64,000 bases of DNA from Ponticoccus alexandrii (GTDB taxonomy: Bacteria > Pseudomonadota > Alphaproteobacteria > Rhodobacterales > Rhodobacteraceae): positions 124,001 through 188,000 of the forward strand of contig NZ_CP047170.1 of assembly GCF_016806125.1 (NCBI RefSeq), in the 5' to 3' direction. Below the pieces are notes generated by a model that saw only the letters and a program-made list of their open reading frames with translations, ran no database searches and had not been told where the DNA came from. Shown here in pieces: positions 15,718 through 23,997 of the stretch. Every line of letters starts with the position of its first letter. Position 1 is the first letter of the stretch. The translations under genes and the position numbers were made by a program.

Positions 15718-16778
15718 GGCACGATCCGCATTCCGCTGGTGCGGTCGAAGAACTGCACCAGCTGCGGAACCACGGTGAAGCCATGGGTTTCCCCGGCGTG
15801 GCAATCGAACCGTTCACGCAGCAGCGCGGTGATCGACACCCCGGCCAGCTGCGCCTGTAGCAGGGTTTCCGAGCCCGTCTGTTCGTTGGATTCGATCACC
15901 GCACGCAGGCCCGCGTTGTCAGGGCTGTGGCGCAGATGTTCCGGACGGAACCCCAGCTCGAACTCTCCATCCAGATCGCGGTATTGCGGCAGGCCCAGGG
16001 TCTGGCCATCGCTCAGCACGACGTCATCGCTGCCCCGGCGCGTCGAAACCGGAAGGAAGTTCATCGCGGGCGACCCGATGAACCCGGCGACGAAGCGGTT
16101 GACCGGGTGGTCATAAAGATCGAGCGGCTTGCCGACCTGCTCGACGTGTCCATCGCGCATGACCACCACGATATCCGCCATGGTCATGGCCTCGATCTGG
16201 TCGTGGGTGACGTAGATCGTCGTTGTCCGCAGCCTTTGGTGCATGGCCTTCAGCTCTGCCCGCATTTGCACACGCAGCTTCGCGTCGAGGTTGGACAGCG
16301 GTTCGTCGAACAGGAAGACCTGCGGCTGGCGCACGATGGCCCGGCCCATGGCGACGCGCTGCCGCTGCCCGCCGGACAGCTGTTTCGGATACCGGTCGAG
16401 AAGCCCGTCGATCCCCAGCATGACGGCGGCGTCCTTCACCGCCTTGGCGATCTCTCGCTTCGGCTTTTTCAGCAGCCGCAGCGAGAAGCCCATGTTCTGC
16501 GCCACGGTCATATGCGGATAGAGCGCATAATTCTGAAACACCATGGCGATATCGCGGTTCTTGGATTCCACGTCGTTGATCACGCGGTCGCCGACACGGA
16601 TCTCGCCACTGGTGATTTCCTCGAGGCCGGCAATCAGGCGCAGAATGGTCGATTTCCCGCAGCCCGAGGGCCCGACAAGCGCCACGAAGGCCCCATCGGG
16701 GATTTCGACGGACACCCCGTGCAGGGTTTCGACGGCGCCAAAGCTTTTTCTCAGGTCTTTGATTTCAACTTGGGTCAT
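15714..16778 (-). CDS. Sugar ABC importer ATPase (MalK/UgpC type)
   Basis: 354 residues. Walker A GPSGCGKST, Q-loop FQNYALYPHMTV, signature LSGGQRQRVAMGRAI, Walker B LFDEPLSNLDA, then the C-terminal TOBE/OB regulatory domain found in MalK and UgpC (from about residue 240). It energises the two permeases encoded immediately upstream. It is the last gene of the LacI-controlled amino-sugar operon and its stop overlaps that of the convergent AGE gene. Confidence 0.93.
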   Translation of the reverse strand: MTQVEIKDLRKSFGAVETLHGVSVEIPDGAFVALVGPSGCGKSTILRLIAGLEEITSGEIRVGDRVINDVESKNRDIAMVFQNYALYPHMTVAQNMGFSLRLLKKPKREIAKAVKDAAVMLGIDGLLDRYPKQLSGGQRQRVAMGRAIVRQPQVFLFDEPLSNLDAKLRVQMRAELKAMHQRLRTTTIYVTHDQIEAMTMADIVVVMRDGHVEQVGKPLDLYDHPVNRFVAGFIGSPAMNFLPVSTRRGSDDVVLSDGQTLGLPQYRDLDGEFELGFRPEHLRHSPDNAGLRAVIESNEQTGSETLLQAQLAGVSITALLRERFDCHAGETHGFTVVPQLVQFFDRTSGMRIVP

Positions 16779-16821
16779 TACCAGTCTTTCAGAAGTCGCT
16801 GAACAGGGTTCAAGACGGGTT

Positions 16822-17658
16822 TCATTCCTTCATCCCACTTGCCGCGATGCCTTCGACGAAGTTGCGCCGCAGCAGGACAAACGCGAGCACGGAGGGCACC
16901 ATGACGGCGGCGGAGGCCGCGCTCAGCAGGGACAGTTCAACGGTGTAGGCGCTTTGAAAGTTCGCAAGGCCGACTTCGATGGTGAAGGCCGTCTTCCGGG
17001 TCAGCGTGATGATCGGCCAGGCAAAGGCGGTCCAGGCCTGAAAGAAGGCCAGCACGGCCAGCGCGGCCAGCGGCCCGCGCAGCAGCGGCAGAACGATATG
17101 GGTGAAGATCCAGAACTCCCCTGCCCCGTCGATCCGGGCCGCTTCGAGAAGCTCGTCGGGGACCGAGGTCAGGACATTCTGGCGGATCAGGAAGATCCCG
17201 AAGCTCATCACCAGATAGCCGATCAGCAGGCCGGTGATCGAGTTCAGAACCCCCAGCGCCTTCACCTGAAAATACAGCGGGATCATGTAGACCTCGAAGG
17301 GGATGATCGCCGTTGTCAGAAACAGGATGAAGATCACGTTGATCGTCCTGAAGGGGAACTTGGCCACGACATAGCCTGCCAGCGCAGAGGTCGCGACGAT
17401 GGCGATCATCGACAGGAAGGCGAAGGCGAAGCTGTTGAACATCCAGCGCAGCAGCGGCGTCTCGGTGAAGACCGTGACGAAGTTCTCCAGCGTCGGATTG
17501 CGGGGCAACAGGGTGGGCGGCCACTGAAGCATTTCTGCCGGGGTCTTGAAACCGTTCGAGATCAGCATGATCAAGGGCAGCAGCAGCAGCAGGCAGACCA
17601 GGAACAGGGCCACATCGATCAGGAAGTTCGAACGGCGGGTGCGGGCTTTGGCGGACAT
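16822..17658 (-). CDS. Sugar ABC importer permease (MalG type)
   Basis: 278 residues, six predicted membrane segments. The cytoplasmic EAA loop that contacts the ATPase reads EAARIDGAGEFWIFTHIVLPLL (about 187-208). ATG at 17658, two bases after the stop of the MalF-type gene. It belongs to the carbohydrate uptake transporter 1 family, which usually carries di- and oligosaccharides or amino sugars. Confidence 0.92.
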   Translation of the reverse strand: MSAKARTRRSNFLIDVALFLVCLLLLLPLIMLISNGFKTPAEMLQWPPTLLPRNPTLENFVTVFTETPLLRWMFNSFAFAFLSMIAIVATSALAGYVVAKFPFRTINVIFILFLTTAIIPFEVYMIPLYFQVKALGVLNSITGLLIGYLVMSFGIFLIRQNVLTSVPDELLEAARIDGAGEFWIFTHIVLPLLRGPLAALAVLAFFQAWTAFAWPIITLTRKTAFTIEVGLANFQSAYTVELSLLSAASAAVMVPSVLAFVLLRRNFVEGIAASGMKE

Positions 17659-17660
17659 GG

Positions 17661-18548
17661 TCAGTTCCCCCCCTTCTGACGCAGCAGGCCGAACTGGACC
17701 GTGGTCAGCACCAGAACGATGAGCAAGAGGATCACGGCTTCTGCCGCGGCATAGCCGACGCGGAAGTTCTGGAAGCTGTTCTCGAGCATGTCGAGCACCA
17801 GAACCCGGACCAGCCTGCCCGGCGCGCCCTGCGTGTCCGAGGCCAGCACATAGGCCTGCGCATAGACGTTGAAGCCGGAAATCAGGGTGACGACGGAAAC
17901 GTAAAGCGTGATCGGCTTCAGCAGCGGCACCGACATGTAAAGGAAGGATTGCACCCCGTTGGCGCCATCCAGCCGGGCCGCCTCGAAGACCGATTTCGGC
18001 AGGTTCCGGAAGCCGACCAGATAGATCAGAACGGCGTAGCCCAGCGTTTGCCACGATACCAGAAGGATGATGCAGACAACCGAGAGCACGGGATCGAACA
18101 GCCAGGCCTGCGCCTCTCCGCCAAGCGACACGATGATTGCGTTCAATGGCCCCAGCTTGGCGTCGAAGATCCATTTCCAGGCCATGGCGGCCGGTACAAG
18201 GGACACGACATGCGGGATGAAGACGGCGGTTTCGTAGAACCCGGCAAAGCGGCTGCGGGTCCGGTGATAGATGACACCGGCCAGCGCCATTGACGCGGGG
18301 ATCGTGATGACCATGGCGCCGAAGGCAATGATCGCGGTGTTGGTCAGCGCATCGAGGAACTGATTATCACCGAACAACTCTGCAAAGTTTGCCAGCCCGA
18401 CGAAGATCTTGTCCTTCGACAGCAGGTTCCATTGGTACATGCTCAGCCGAAGCGTCTCGACGATCGGATACATACGCACCCATCCGAAAATCGCGAATGT
18501 CGGAATAATCGCAAGTATCGCGAACCAGAACTTCTTACGTTTCAACAT
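17661..18548 (-). CDS. Sugar ABC importer permease (MalF type)
   Basis: 295 residues, six predicted membrane segments with an EAA loop EAARLDGANGVQSFLYMSVPLL. Start chosen at 18548 (MLKRKKFW) because GAGG lies 6 bases before it; an ATG four codons upstream (18560) is possible but has no ribosome-binding site. It forms the heterodimeric channel with the MalG-type protein. Confidence 0.9.
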   Translation of the reverse strand: MLKRKKFWFAILAIIPTFAIFGWVRMYPIVETLRLSMYQWNLLSKDKIFVGLANFAELFGDNQFLDALTNTAIIAFGAMVITIPASMALAGVIYHRTRSRFAGFYETAVFIPHVVSLVPAAMAWKWIFDAKLGPLNAIIVSLGGEAQAWLFDPVLSVVCIILLVSWQTLGYAVLIYLVGFRNLPKSVFEAARLDGANGVQSFLYMSVPLLKPITLYVSVVTLISGFNVYAQAYVLASDTQGAPGRLVRVLVLDMLENSFQNFRVGYAAAEAVILLLIVLVLTTVQFGLLRQKGGN

Positions 18549-18610
18549 GGTCTGCCTCATGCAATCGGCCTGCCCGTCGCGGTGGCGCGGCGGGCAGGTC
18601 TGGTGGTGCC

Positions 18611-19906
18611 TTACTCGGCAAGGATACCCGCGCGATCCAGGATCGCATTGGTTTCCTCGGCGGCAGATTCGAGAAGGGCCATCATCGCGGCATCGTCACC
18701 GGCAAGCGACGGATCGGCAAAGGCTTCGGTCAGCGTGGCTGCAAAGCGCGTCAGGATCTCGTTGATCGGCTCGATCGACGGCAGGGTGAACAGATCGTAG
18801 TCTTCGGGCAGGTCGACAAAGGCCGAGAACTGGGGCTTTGCCGCGATGATCTCGCTGTAATCGACGCCCACCCGGTTGGGCAGCCAGCCGACATTGTCCA
18901 GCATCCAGATCAGGTTCTCGGGCTTGTTCGCTTCGATGGCAAAGGCCCATGCCGCTTCCTGCGCCTCTTCCGAGCCACCGGAGACATAGAGGTTCACCGG
19001 CAGCGCAATCGAGCCGCGCGGCAGAAGCGCCGTGTCATAGTTGAGATCGGGCGCCTTTTTCTCGGTATCGCCGATCACCCAGCTTTCGCGGATGAACATC
19101 GCCGTCTGGCCCCGCTGGAATGCAGCCGCATCCGCGGGCATGTCGATGGTCACGGTCTTGTCGCCGCTAACGGCATTGACGTATTGGCGAAGGGTCGCAA
19201 GCCCGGCTTCGCTGGCATAGCCCGCACGGTACTTGTCGCCGACACGCTCCAGTACGGCGCCGCCGTGCTGGTGCATGTTGATCCAGAACTTCTCGGCGAT
19301 CCCGGCGCCACCACCGGACAGGCGCAGCGACCAACCCGACACCGTGGGCGTACCGTCCGCATCGCGCTGGGTCAGCTTCGCGGCATAGGCGTCATACTCT
19401 TCCATGGTGCTGGGCGGGCCGTCCAGACCGGCCTCTGCCAGCATGTCGGTGTTGTAGAACAACGCCCCCTGCCCCCGGAACAGCGGCAGGCCGTAGACCG
19501 CGCCATCGACCGTGGCGGTATCCCGGAAGAACGGCTCGAAGTTCTCGCCGTCGTTCACGAAATCCGCGATGTGGGAAGGCGCGGGCGGCAGAAGGTCGTT
19601 CACGATGTAGCGGTTCGCGGTAGAGCCGATCAGCTCCAGAACCGTTGCGTCGTCCAGCCCCGACGACAGGCCAAGCGCAACGCGCTTTTCATGGTCGCGC
19701 AGGCCGATGGGCTCGACGATGACGTTGAGATCGGGATAGTCGTCGCGCATCCCTTCGGCAACGCGCTCGTAATAGTCGGCCAGCTCGGGGAAGCCGCCCC
19801 AGACGACGACGTCCTGCGCCTGTGCCGCCATGGTCCCCGCAAGCATCAGGCCCGCCGACAATGTAATCGCATTCCCCAGTGGGGCGCCTTTGTCATTCGA
19901 TGGCAT
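18611..19906 (-). CDS. Sugar ABC importer solute-binding protein (extracellular family 1)
   Basis: 431 residues; the signal peptide ends AAQAQ near residue 31. The mature part opens DVVVWGGFPELADYYERVAEG, the typical first strand of family-1 binding proteins, and YGLPLFRGQGALFYNTDMLAEAGL is the conserved hinge region. AAGGGA lies 8 bases before the ATG. It should capture the amino sugar (or amino-sugar glycan) used by the NagA/NagB enzymes encoded upstream in the operon; the exact ligand cannot be read from the sequence. Confidence 0.9.
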   Translation of the reverse strand: MPSNDKGAPLGNAITLSAGLMLAGTMAAQAQDVVVWGGFPELADYYERVAEGMRDDYPDLNVIVEPIGLRDHEKRVALGLSSGLDDATVLELIGSTANRYIVNDLLPPAPSHIADFVNDGENFEPFFRDTATVDGAVYGLPLFRGQGALFYNTDMLAEAGLDGPPSTMEEYDAYAAKLTQRDADGTPTVSGWSLRLSGGGAGIAEKFWINMHQHGGAVLERVGDKYRAGYASEAGLATLRQYVNAVSGDKTVTIDMPADAAAFQRGQTAMFIRESWVIGDTEKKAPDLNYDTALLPRGSIALPVNLYVSGGSEEAQEAAWAFAIEANKPENLIWMLDNVGWLPNRVGVDYSEIIAAKPQFSAFVDLPEDYDLFTLPSIEPINEILTRFAATLTEAFADPSLAGDDAAMMALLESAAEETNAILDRAGILAE

Positions 19907-19918
19907 TGGATTTCCCTT

Positions 19919-21202
19919 TCATGTTGGACTTTTTTTGATCGTGCAGTCTGCTGCGGCCGGGTTGGCCGCCATCCCGGCGGCGCGTTGTGCTGCACTGGAC
20001 AACGCCTCCGCCACTCCGGGCGCGATCGACGCGCCCATTCCGTAAAACCGGTGCGCCTCGTCCACCTCGTATCCACCGACCGCGTATTCACCCAGCGGCG
20101 GGATATAGCCGGGATTGTCATCGGCATAGGCGATCACATGGTCTGGCCCGTTCCGCCCAAGGTCCTGCCGCAGCTCCAGCGCGGTCTGGGCAAAGATCTC
20201 TCCGGGCAGGCTGAGGATCAGCACCCCGCCCCAGCTGAGGGCGGTGCATCTGGCCCGCATCGGCTCTAGATCGCGGCCCATCTGCTGCCCGGCCCAATCC
20301 GCCCAGATGTGGTGAATGTCGCCCGGGCTGCGCGAGGCCGCGCGCCAAGCACGGGCCAGTTCGTCCGCCGTGCCGCTTTCGCGGCTTTCGAACCGAAGGT
20401 CCGCGAAGGCCTCGGCGCATCCGATGGGCCCCGACACGGCGACCATATCCGCCGCAAGCGCCGATTGCGCCACACCCTTGCCGATGGTCATGGCCCGCGC
20501 ATAGGTGCGGTCTGCCTGATACCCGGCAGAGAGCGAGGCCGCCGCGCTGTGCCCGGTGTTCACGTCCCCCGCACAGCCGGTGGCGAAGACCGCGACCGAC
20601 CCCGGGCATGCCTCTTCAAGCGCCTTGCGCGCGAAATGCGGGTAATCCGCCGTCCAAAGCAGGTTGTCCGCCCCCAGAACAACCGGGTGGCAGGCATAAG
20701 AGACCAGATGGGCGATGGTCGATCCATCCATCCGGTCAAAGCGCATCACCGGCACGCCCCGATCCAACGGGCCGTCCGCGTGCCGCCGATTGGTGGCAAA
20801 GCCCGGCTCTGCCCCGCAACCCGCGTAAAGCCGGGCCGGTTCGCGGGCGCCTGCCGCCTGCTCGATGGCCAGAAGGACGCCGCGTTCCAGCGCCTGAATA
20901 TAGACCGGATCTGCGGCAACCGACAGACGCCCGGGCATCGAGACCGGGCCGCCATGCGTATGCGTCGCCGCAATCGTGACGTTCCCGTCCGGCAGCGGGC
21001 AAAGCCTGCGTATGCGGGCGGAAAACGCCGCGTCGATCCCGATGACATCCACCGACACGAAGGCCGTATCGTCCACCACGAGCGCCCGCGCGGTCAGCGC
21101 GTCATGCCCGCCCCGGGCAGCGTCCTGACGCGCCGCAAAGCCCGCCATGGCCCCGCCCGGCGGCGGCGTGATGTCGACAACAGAGACACCGACCAGCGTC
21201 AT
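19919..21202 (-). CDS. Neutral/alkaline ceramidase N-terminal-domain protein, cytosolic
   Basis: 427 residues with the neutral ceramidase catalytic-domain motifs: ATHTHGGP (zinc His pair, about 99-106), YACHPVVLG, DYPHFARKALEE and FATGCAGDVNTG. Full ceramidases are about 650-780 residues with a signal peptide and a C-terminal immunoglobulin-like domain; this protein has neither and starts directly MTLVGVSVVDITPP, so it is cytosolic and single-domain. Ceramidases hydrolyse an N-acyl amide bond. Between a sugar binding protein and NagA, an N-acylated amino sugar or glycan is a more likely substrate than ceramide (inference). ATGA overlap with nagA. Confidence 0.8.
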   Translation of the reverse strand: MTLVGVSVVDITPPPGGAMAGFAARQDAARGGHDALTARALVVDDTAFVSVDVIGIDAAFSARIRRLCPLPDGNVTIAATHTHGGPVSMPGRLSVAADPVYIQALERGVLLAIEQAAGAREPARLYAGCGAEPGFATNRRHADGPLDRGVPVMRFDRMDGSTIAHLVSYACHPVVLGADNLLWTADYPHFARKALEEACPGSVAVFATGCAGDVNTGHSAAASLSAGYQADRTYARAMTIGKGVAQSALAADMVAVSGPIGCAEAFADLRFESRESGTADELARAWRAASRSPGDIHHIWADWAGQQMGRDLEPMRARCTALSWGGVLILSLPGEIFAQTALELRQDLGRNGPDHVIAYADDNPGYIPPLGEYAVGGYEVDEAHRFYGMGASIAPGVAEALSSAAQRAAGMAANPAAADCTIKKSPT

Positions 21203-22347
21203 GGCAGCATACTCGCGCCATTGTGCAGGATCTCGACCGGGCGGGCCGGAGCCTCGGTCCGGCTGGCGTCCAGCAGCAGGAAGGTGGCAGGCGCGCCGGG
21301 CACCAGCGCGGGGGTCTTGCCGATCACGCGCGCCGGGTTGCTGACCGCCATGGTCAGGGCCTCGGCGGCCGGAAAGCCGGTGAAGGCCTGATAGCGGCAG
21401 ACGATATCCAGAAGGCACGAGCCACTGCCCGCAAGATAGGCGGTCCCGGCGATCGAGACCTTCCCGTCGCCGCTGACCTCGACATCGCCGCCGATGGACG
21501 AAGAGTAGCGGCCCGGCGGCATGCCCGCGAAGGTCACGCTGTCAGAGACAAGCACCGTGCGCCCGACCCCTTTCGCCCGCAGCATGGCGCGGGCAGTCGA
21601 CCGGGACAGGTGATGCCCGTCAAGGATCAGGCTGGCCATCAGGCGGTCTTCGGAGAGCTGCGCCCAGATCGCATTCGGATGCCGGGGCAGTGTCGCGGCG
21701 ATGCCGTTGCCCAGATGCGTCGACAGGCTGGCCCCCGCCGCGACCGCCAAGGCGATCTCTTCCTCGGTGGCGTCGCAATGGCCCAGGGCCACGCAGATGC
21801 CTTCGGCGGTCAGGGCCCGGATATAGGCCGCGGCGCCCGGCGTTTCAGGGGCCAGCGTCACCATGCGCACCAGCCCCTGCGCTGCCCCCTGCCAACGGGC
21901 GAATTCGTCGAGGCAAGGGGGGCGGACATGCGCCAGCGGATGCGCGCCCCGCGGCCCGTCCTTGGCAGAGATCGACGGCCCCTCGACATGGACACCCGCG
22001 ATCGTGGCCTTCGAGAAGGGCAGGCTTTGTTGTGCCTGTCGGATCGCCGAAAGCCGCTGGCACAGCGCGGTTTCGGAGGCGGTGATAAGCGTCGGCAGAT
22101 AGGCGGCGACCCCGACCCGGGCCAGCGCCTGGCTCAGGGCCTCCACGACCTCCGGCGTCAGATCCCCCTCGTTCAGGTCGAACCCGGCGAATCCGTTGAC
22201 CTGAAGGTCCACCAGCCCCGGCGACAACAGGGGCAGCCCCTCGGGCTTGCAGTCCGTGACCTCCTCGATCACGCCGCCCCGGACATGCACCGTCAGGCCC
22301 TTGCCGCTTGCGAAATCGCGGCCGGAATAGCTGGCCACCCGGTTCAA
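21199..22347 (-). CDS. nagA: N-acetylglucosamine-6-phosphate deacetylase
   Basis: 382 residues, the family length. SPGLVDLQVNGFAGFDLNEG, HVEGPSIS (metal Glu), ALGHCDATEEEI, STHLGNGI (metal His pair region), ILDGHHLS and LVSDSVTFAGMPPG (catalytic Asp) are all present. NagA removes acetate from GlcNAc-6-phosphate to give glucosamine-6-phosphate for NagB. ATGA overlaps on both sides couple it to the ceramidase-like and SIS genes. No GlcNAc kinase is encoded in the operon although the ABC importer delivers unphosphorylated sugar, so the kinase must lie elsewhere or the substrate is already phosphorylated. Confidence 0.9.
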   Translation of the reverse strand: MNRVASYSGRDFASGKGLTVHVRGGVIEEVTDCKPEGLPLLSPGLVDLQVNGFAGFDLNEGDLTPEVVEALSQALARVGVAAYLPTLITASETALCQRLSAIRQAQQSLPFSKATIAGVHVEGPSISAKDGPRGAHPLAHVRPPCLDEFARWQGAAQGLVRMVTLAPETPGAAAYIRALTAEGICVALGHCDATEEEIALAVAAGASLSTHLGNGIAATLPRHPNAIWAQLSEDRLMASLILDGHHLSRSTARAMLRAKGVGRTVLVSDSVTFAGMPPGRYSSSIGGDVEVSGDGKVSIAGTAYLAGSGSCLLDIVCRYQAFTGFPAAEALTMAVSNPARVIGKTPALVPGAPATFLLLDASRTEAPARPVEILHNGASMLP

Positions 22348-23120
22348 AGCGCGCGCACCCTTCCCCGGAAGTTGCCAAGGAACTTCCTGTTCGCCTCGTC
22401 ACCGCCGGGGGCGTTGCCGCTGCGCCAGACCGGAGGCTCGATCCCCCGTTCGCGGATATGCAGAACCGTCCGGATCACCAGCAGGTTCAGCGCCGTCGCA
22501 TTGGCATAGGTCGACACCGCCGCGATGCGTTCGGTCATGCCCGGGATGTCGACGATGGCGTCGCCGATCTTCACCTTGCTGTCGATGGCCACGTCCACCA
22601 GATCGTGCAGGTTCTGCTTGCTGGGATGGCGTGCGGGATGATCCGCTGCGGTGCCCTCTGCATGCTGTCGCGAGCTGATACCGATGGTCCGCACGCCACG
22701 CTCGCGCGCGATCAGCGCCGCGTCTATCAGGGCGGCGTTGATGCCATAGGCGTTCACGAGGATCAGGATGTCGCCCTCGCCAAGGCCCTGGTTGTCGATC
22801 ACGACGCGGCCATACCCGGGCGTCCGCTCGATCGCCATGGAGCGCAGGGCACCGTTCGACAACAGCGTGCCCTCATCGAGGATCGCGTTGATATGCATCA
22901 GACCGCCGGCGCGGAAGAACACCTCTTGCGTCGCCAGGTTGGAGTGCCCGCCGGGACCGAAGACATGCACAAGGCGGTCCTCGGCGATCTGGTCGGCAAG
23001 CAGTCGCGCCGCCCGGTCCAGCGGCTCTTTTTCCTCGGTGTGAATGCGCTGCATAAGCGCCGTGACATCGTCGAGATAGGCGTCACAGAGGGTGTCGGCG
23101 GTGGGCGTGGTATCAGCCAT
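22344..23120 (-). CDS. SIS-domain protein, UPF0309-like
   Basis: 258 residues with one sugar-isomerase (SIS) fold: VHVFGPGGHSNLATQEVFFRAGG (about 51-73) and ILILVNAYGINAALIDAALIARERGVRTIGISS (about 118-150) carry the phosphosugar-binding loops. Proteins of this group are found beside phosphosugar catabolic genes and may isomerise, deaminate or sense a phosphosugar; the exact activity is not established. Here it lies between NagB and NagA, sharing 8 bases with nagB and 4 with nagA. Confidence 0.78.
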   Translation of the reverse strand: MADTTPTADTLCDAYLDDVTALMQRIHTEEKEPLDRAARLLADQIAEDRLVHVFGPGGHSNLATQEVFFRAGGLMHINAILDEGTLLSNGALRSMAIERTPGYGRVVIDNQGLGEGDILILVNAYGINAALIDAALIARERGVRTIGISSRQHAEGTAADHPARHPSKQNLHDLVDVAIDSKVKIGDAIVDIPGMTERIAAVSTYANATALNLLVIRTVLHIRERGIEPPVWRSGNAPGGDEANRKFLGNFRGRVRAL

Positions 23121-23907
23121 GGGGGGCAGCCTCGCGATCCAGGTAGATGGTGCAGTTCGGATGTGTCCGCAGGATGCTGGCCGGGCATTCGGTGGTGATT
23201 GGCCCCTCCAGCGCGGCTTTTACAGCCGCCTTCTTGCGCGCCCCGGGCACCGTGCAAAACAAGGCGCCGGCGCCCATGAGGGTCGGAATGGTCAGCGTGA
23301 TCGCCTGCTGCGGCACGTCCTCAAGCCGGTCAAAGCAATCGTCGTCCACCTGCTGCTGGCGGCAGACCTCGTCCAGCGCGACAACGCGCACGCTGAGCGG
23401 ATCGTCGAAATCGGCAACCGGCGGGTCGTTGAACGCAATATGCCCGTTCACCCCGATGCCCAGACAGACAATGTCGATCGGCGCCTCGCCCAGAAGCGCG
23501 GCATAGCCCTGGCAGATCTCATCCGCTGTTCCGGTCGCGGCGATGCGGTGCACCGTGGCGGCGGGGATCTTCGAAAACAGGTGTTCCTGCAGCCAGTTGC
23601 CGAAGCGCTGCGGGGCATCGGCCTCCAGCCCGAGATAGTCGTCCATGTGGAAGGCCGTAACCTTGTCCCAGGGCACGTTGGGCAGCGCGGTCAGGGCCGC
23701 AAGCACTTCGGACTGGCTGGGCGCTGCGGCAAAGATCATCCGGACGCTGCCGCTGTCGGCCGCGACCGCACGCATCCGGTTCGCGACATCCATCGCCACG
23801 GCGCGCCCCATCTCTGTCCGCGTCCGGTAGATCTCGACAGTGTATCTTTCGCTGAGCCCGCTTCCGGCCTTCGCCGGTGAACTTGCAACATGGTCTGGCG
23901 TCATCAT
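23113..23907 (-). CDS. nagB: Glucosamine-6-phosphate deaminase
   Basis: 264 residues from ATG 23907, chosen for the AAGGGA ribosome-binding site; a longer reading would start inside the operator/promoter. FHMDDYLGLEADAPQRFGNWLQEHLF carries the ring-opening Asp, and CLGIGVNGHIAFNDPP the catalytic His with Asn in the position common in Gram-positive-type NagBs. It converts glucosamine-6-phosphate to fructose-6-phosphate and ammonia. First gene of an eight-gene leftward operon running to 15714. Confidence 0.9.
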   Translation of the reverse strand: MMTPDHVASSPAKAGSGLSERYTVEIYRTRTEMGRAVAMDVANRMRAVAADSGSVRMIFAAAPSQSEVLAALTALPNVPWDKVTAFHMDDYLGLEADAPQRFGNWLQEHLFSKIPAATVHRIAATGTADEICQGYAALLGEAPIDIVCLGIGVNGHIAFNDPPVADFDDPLSVRVVALDEVCRQQQVDDDCFDRLEDVPQQAITLTIPTLMGAGALFCTVPGARKKAAVKAALEGPITTECPASILRTHPNCTIYLDREAAPHG

Positions 23908-23932
23908 GAACTTTGTCCCTTCGTTACAAGGC

Positions 23933-23961
23933 AGCGTAATGTGCAATCGATTGCACGTCAA
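23933..23961 (-). promoter_or_regulatory. Promoter with LacI-type operator in the spacer (amino-sugar operon)
   Basis: On the minus strand TTGACG (23961-23956) and TACGCT (23938-23933) are separated by exactly 17 bases. The spacer and last -35 base are filled by GTGCAATCGATTGCAC (23941-23956), a perfect 16-base palindrome with the central CG typical of LacI-family operators. A repressor bound here would directly exclude RNA polymerase. The LacI gene ends 36 bases upstream of the -35 box. Confidence 0.75.
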
Positions 23962-23997
23962 CGCCGAGATCGTCCAAAGACAGAAGGAGGTGATGGA

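Noticed and set aside
23113-23907. NagB active-site change (NGH instead of DGH)
   Set aside because: Asn at this place is common in Gram-positive-type NagB proteins, so it is not evidence of lost activity.
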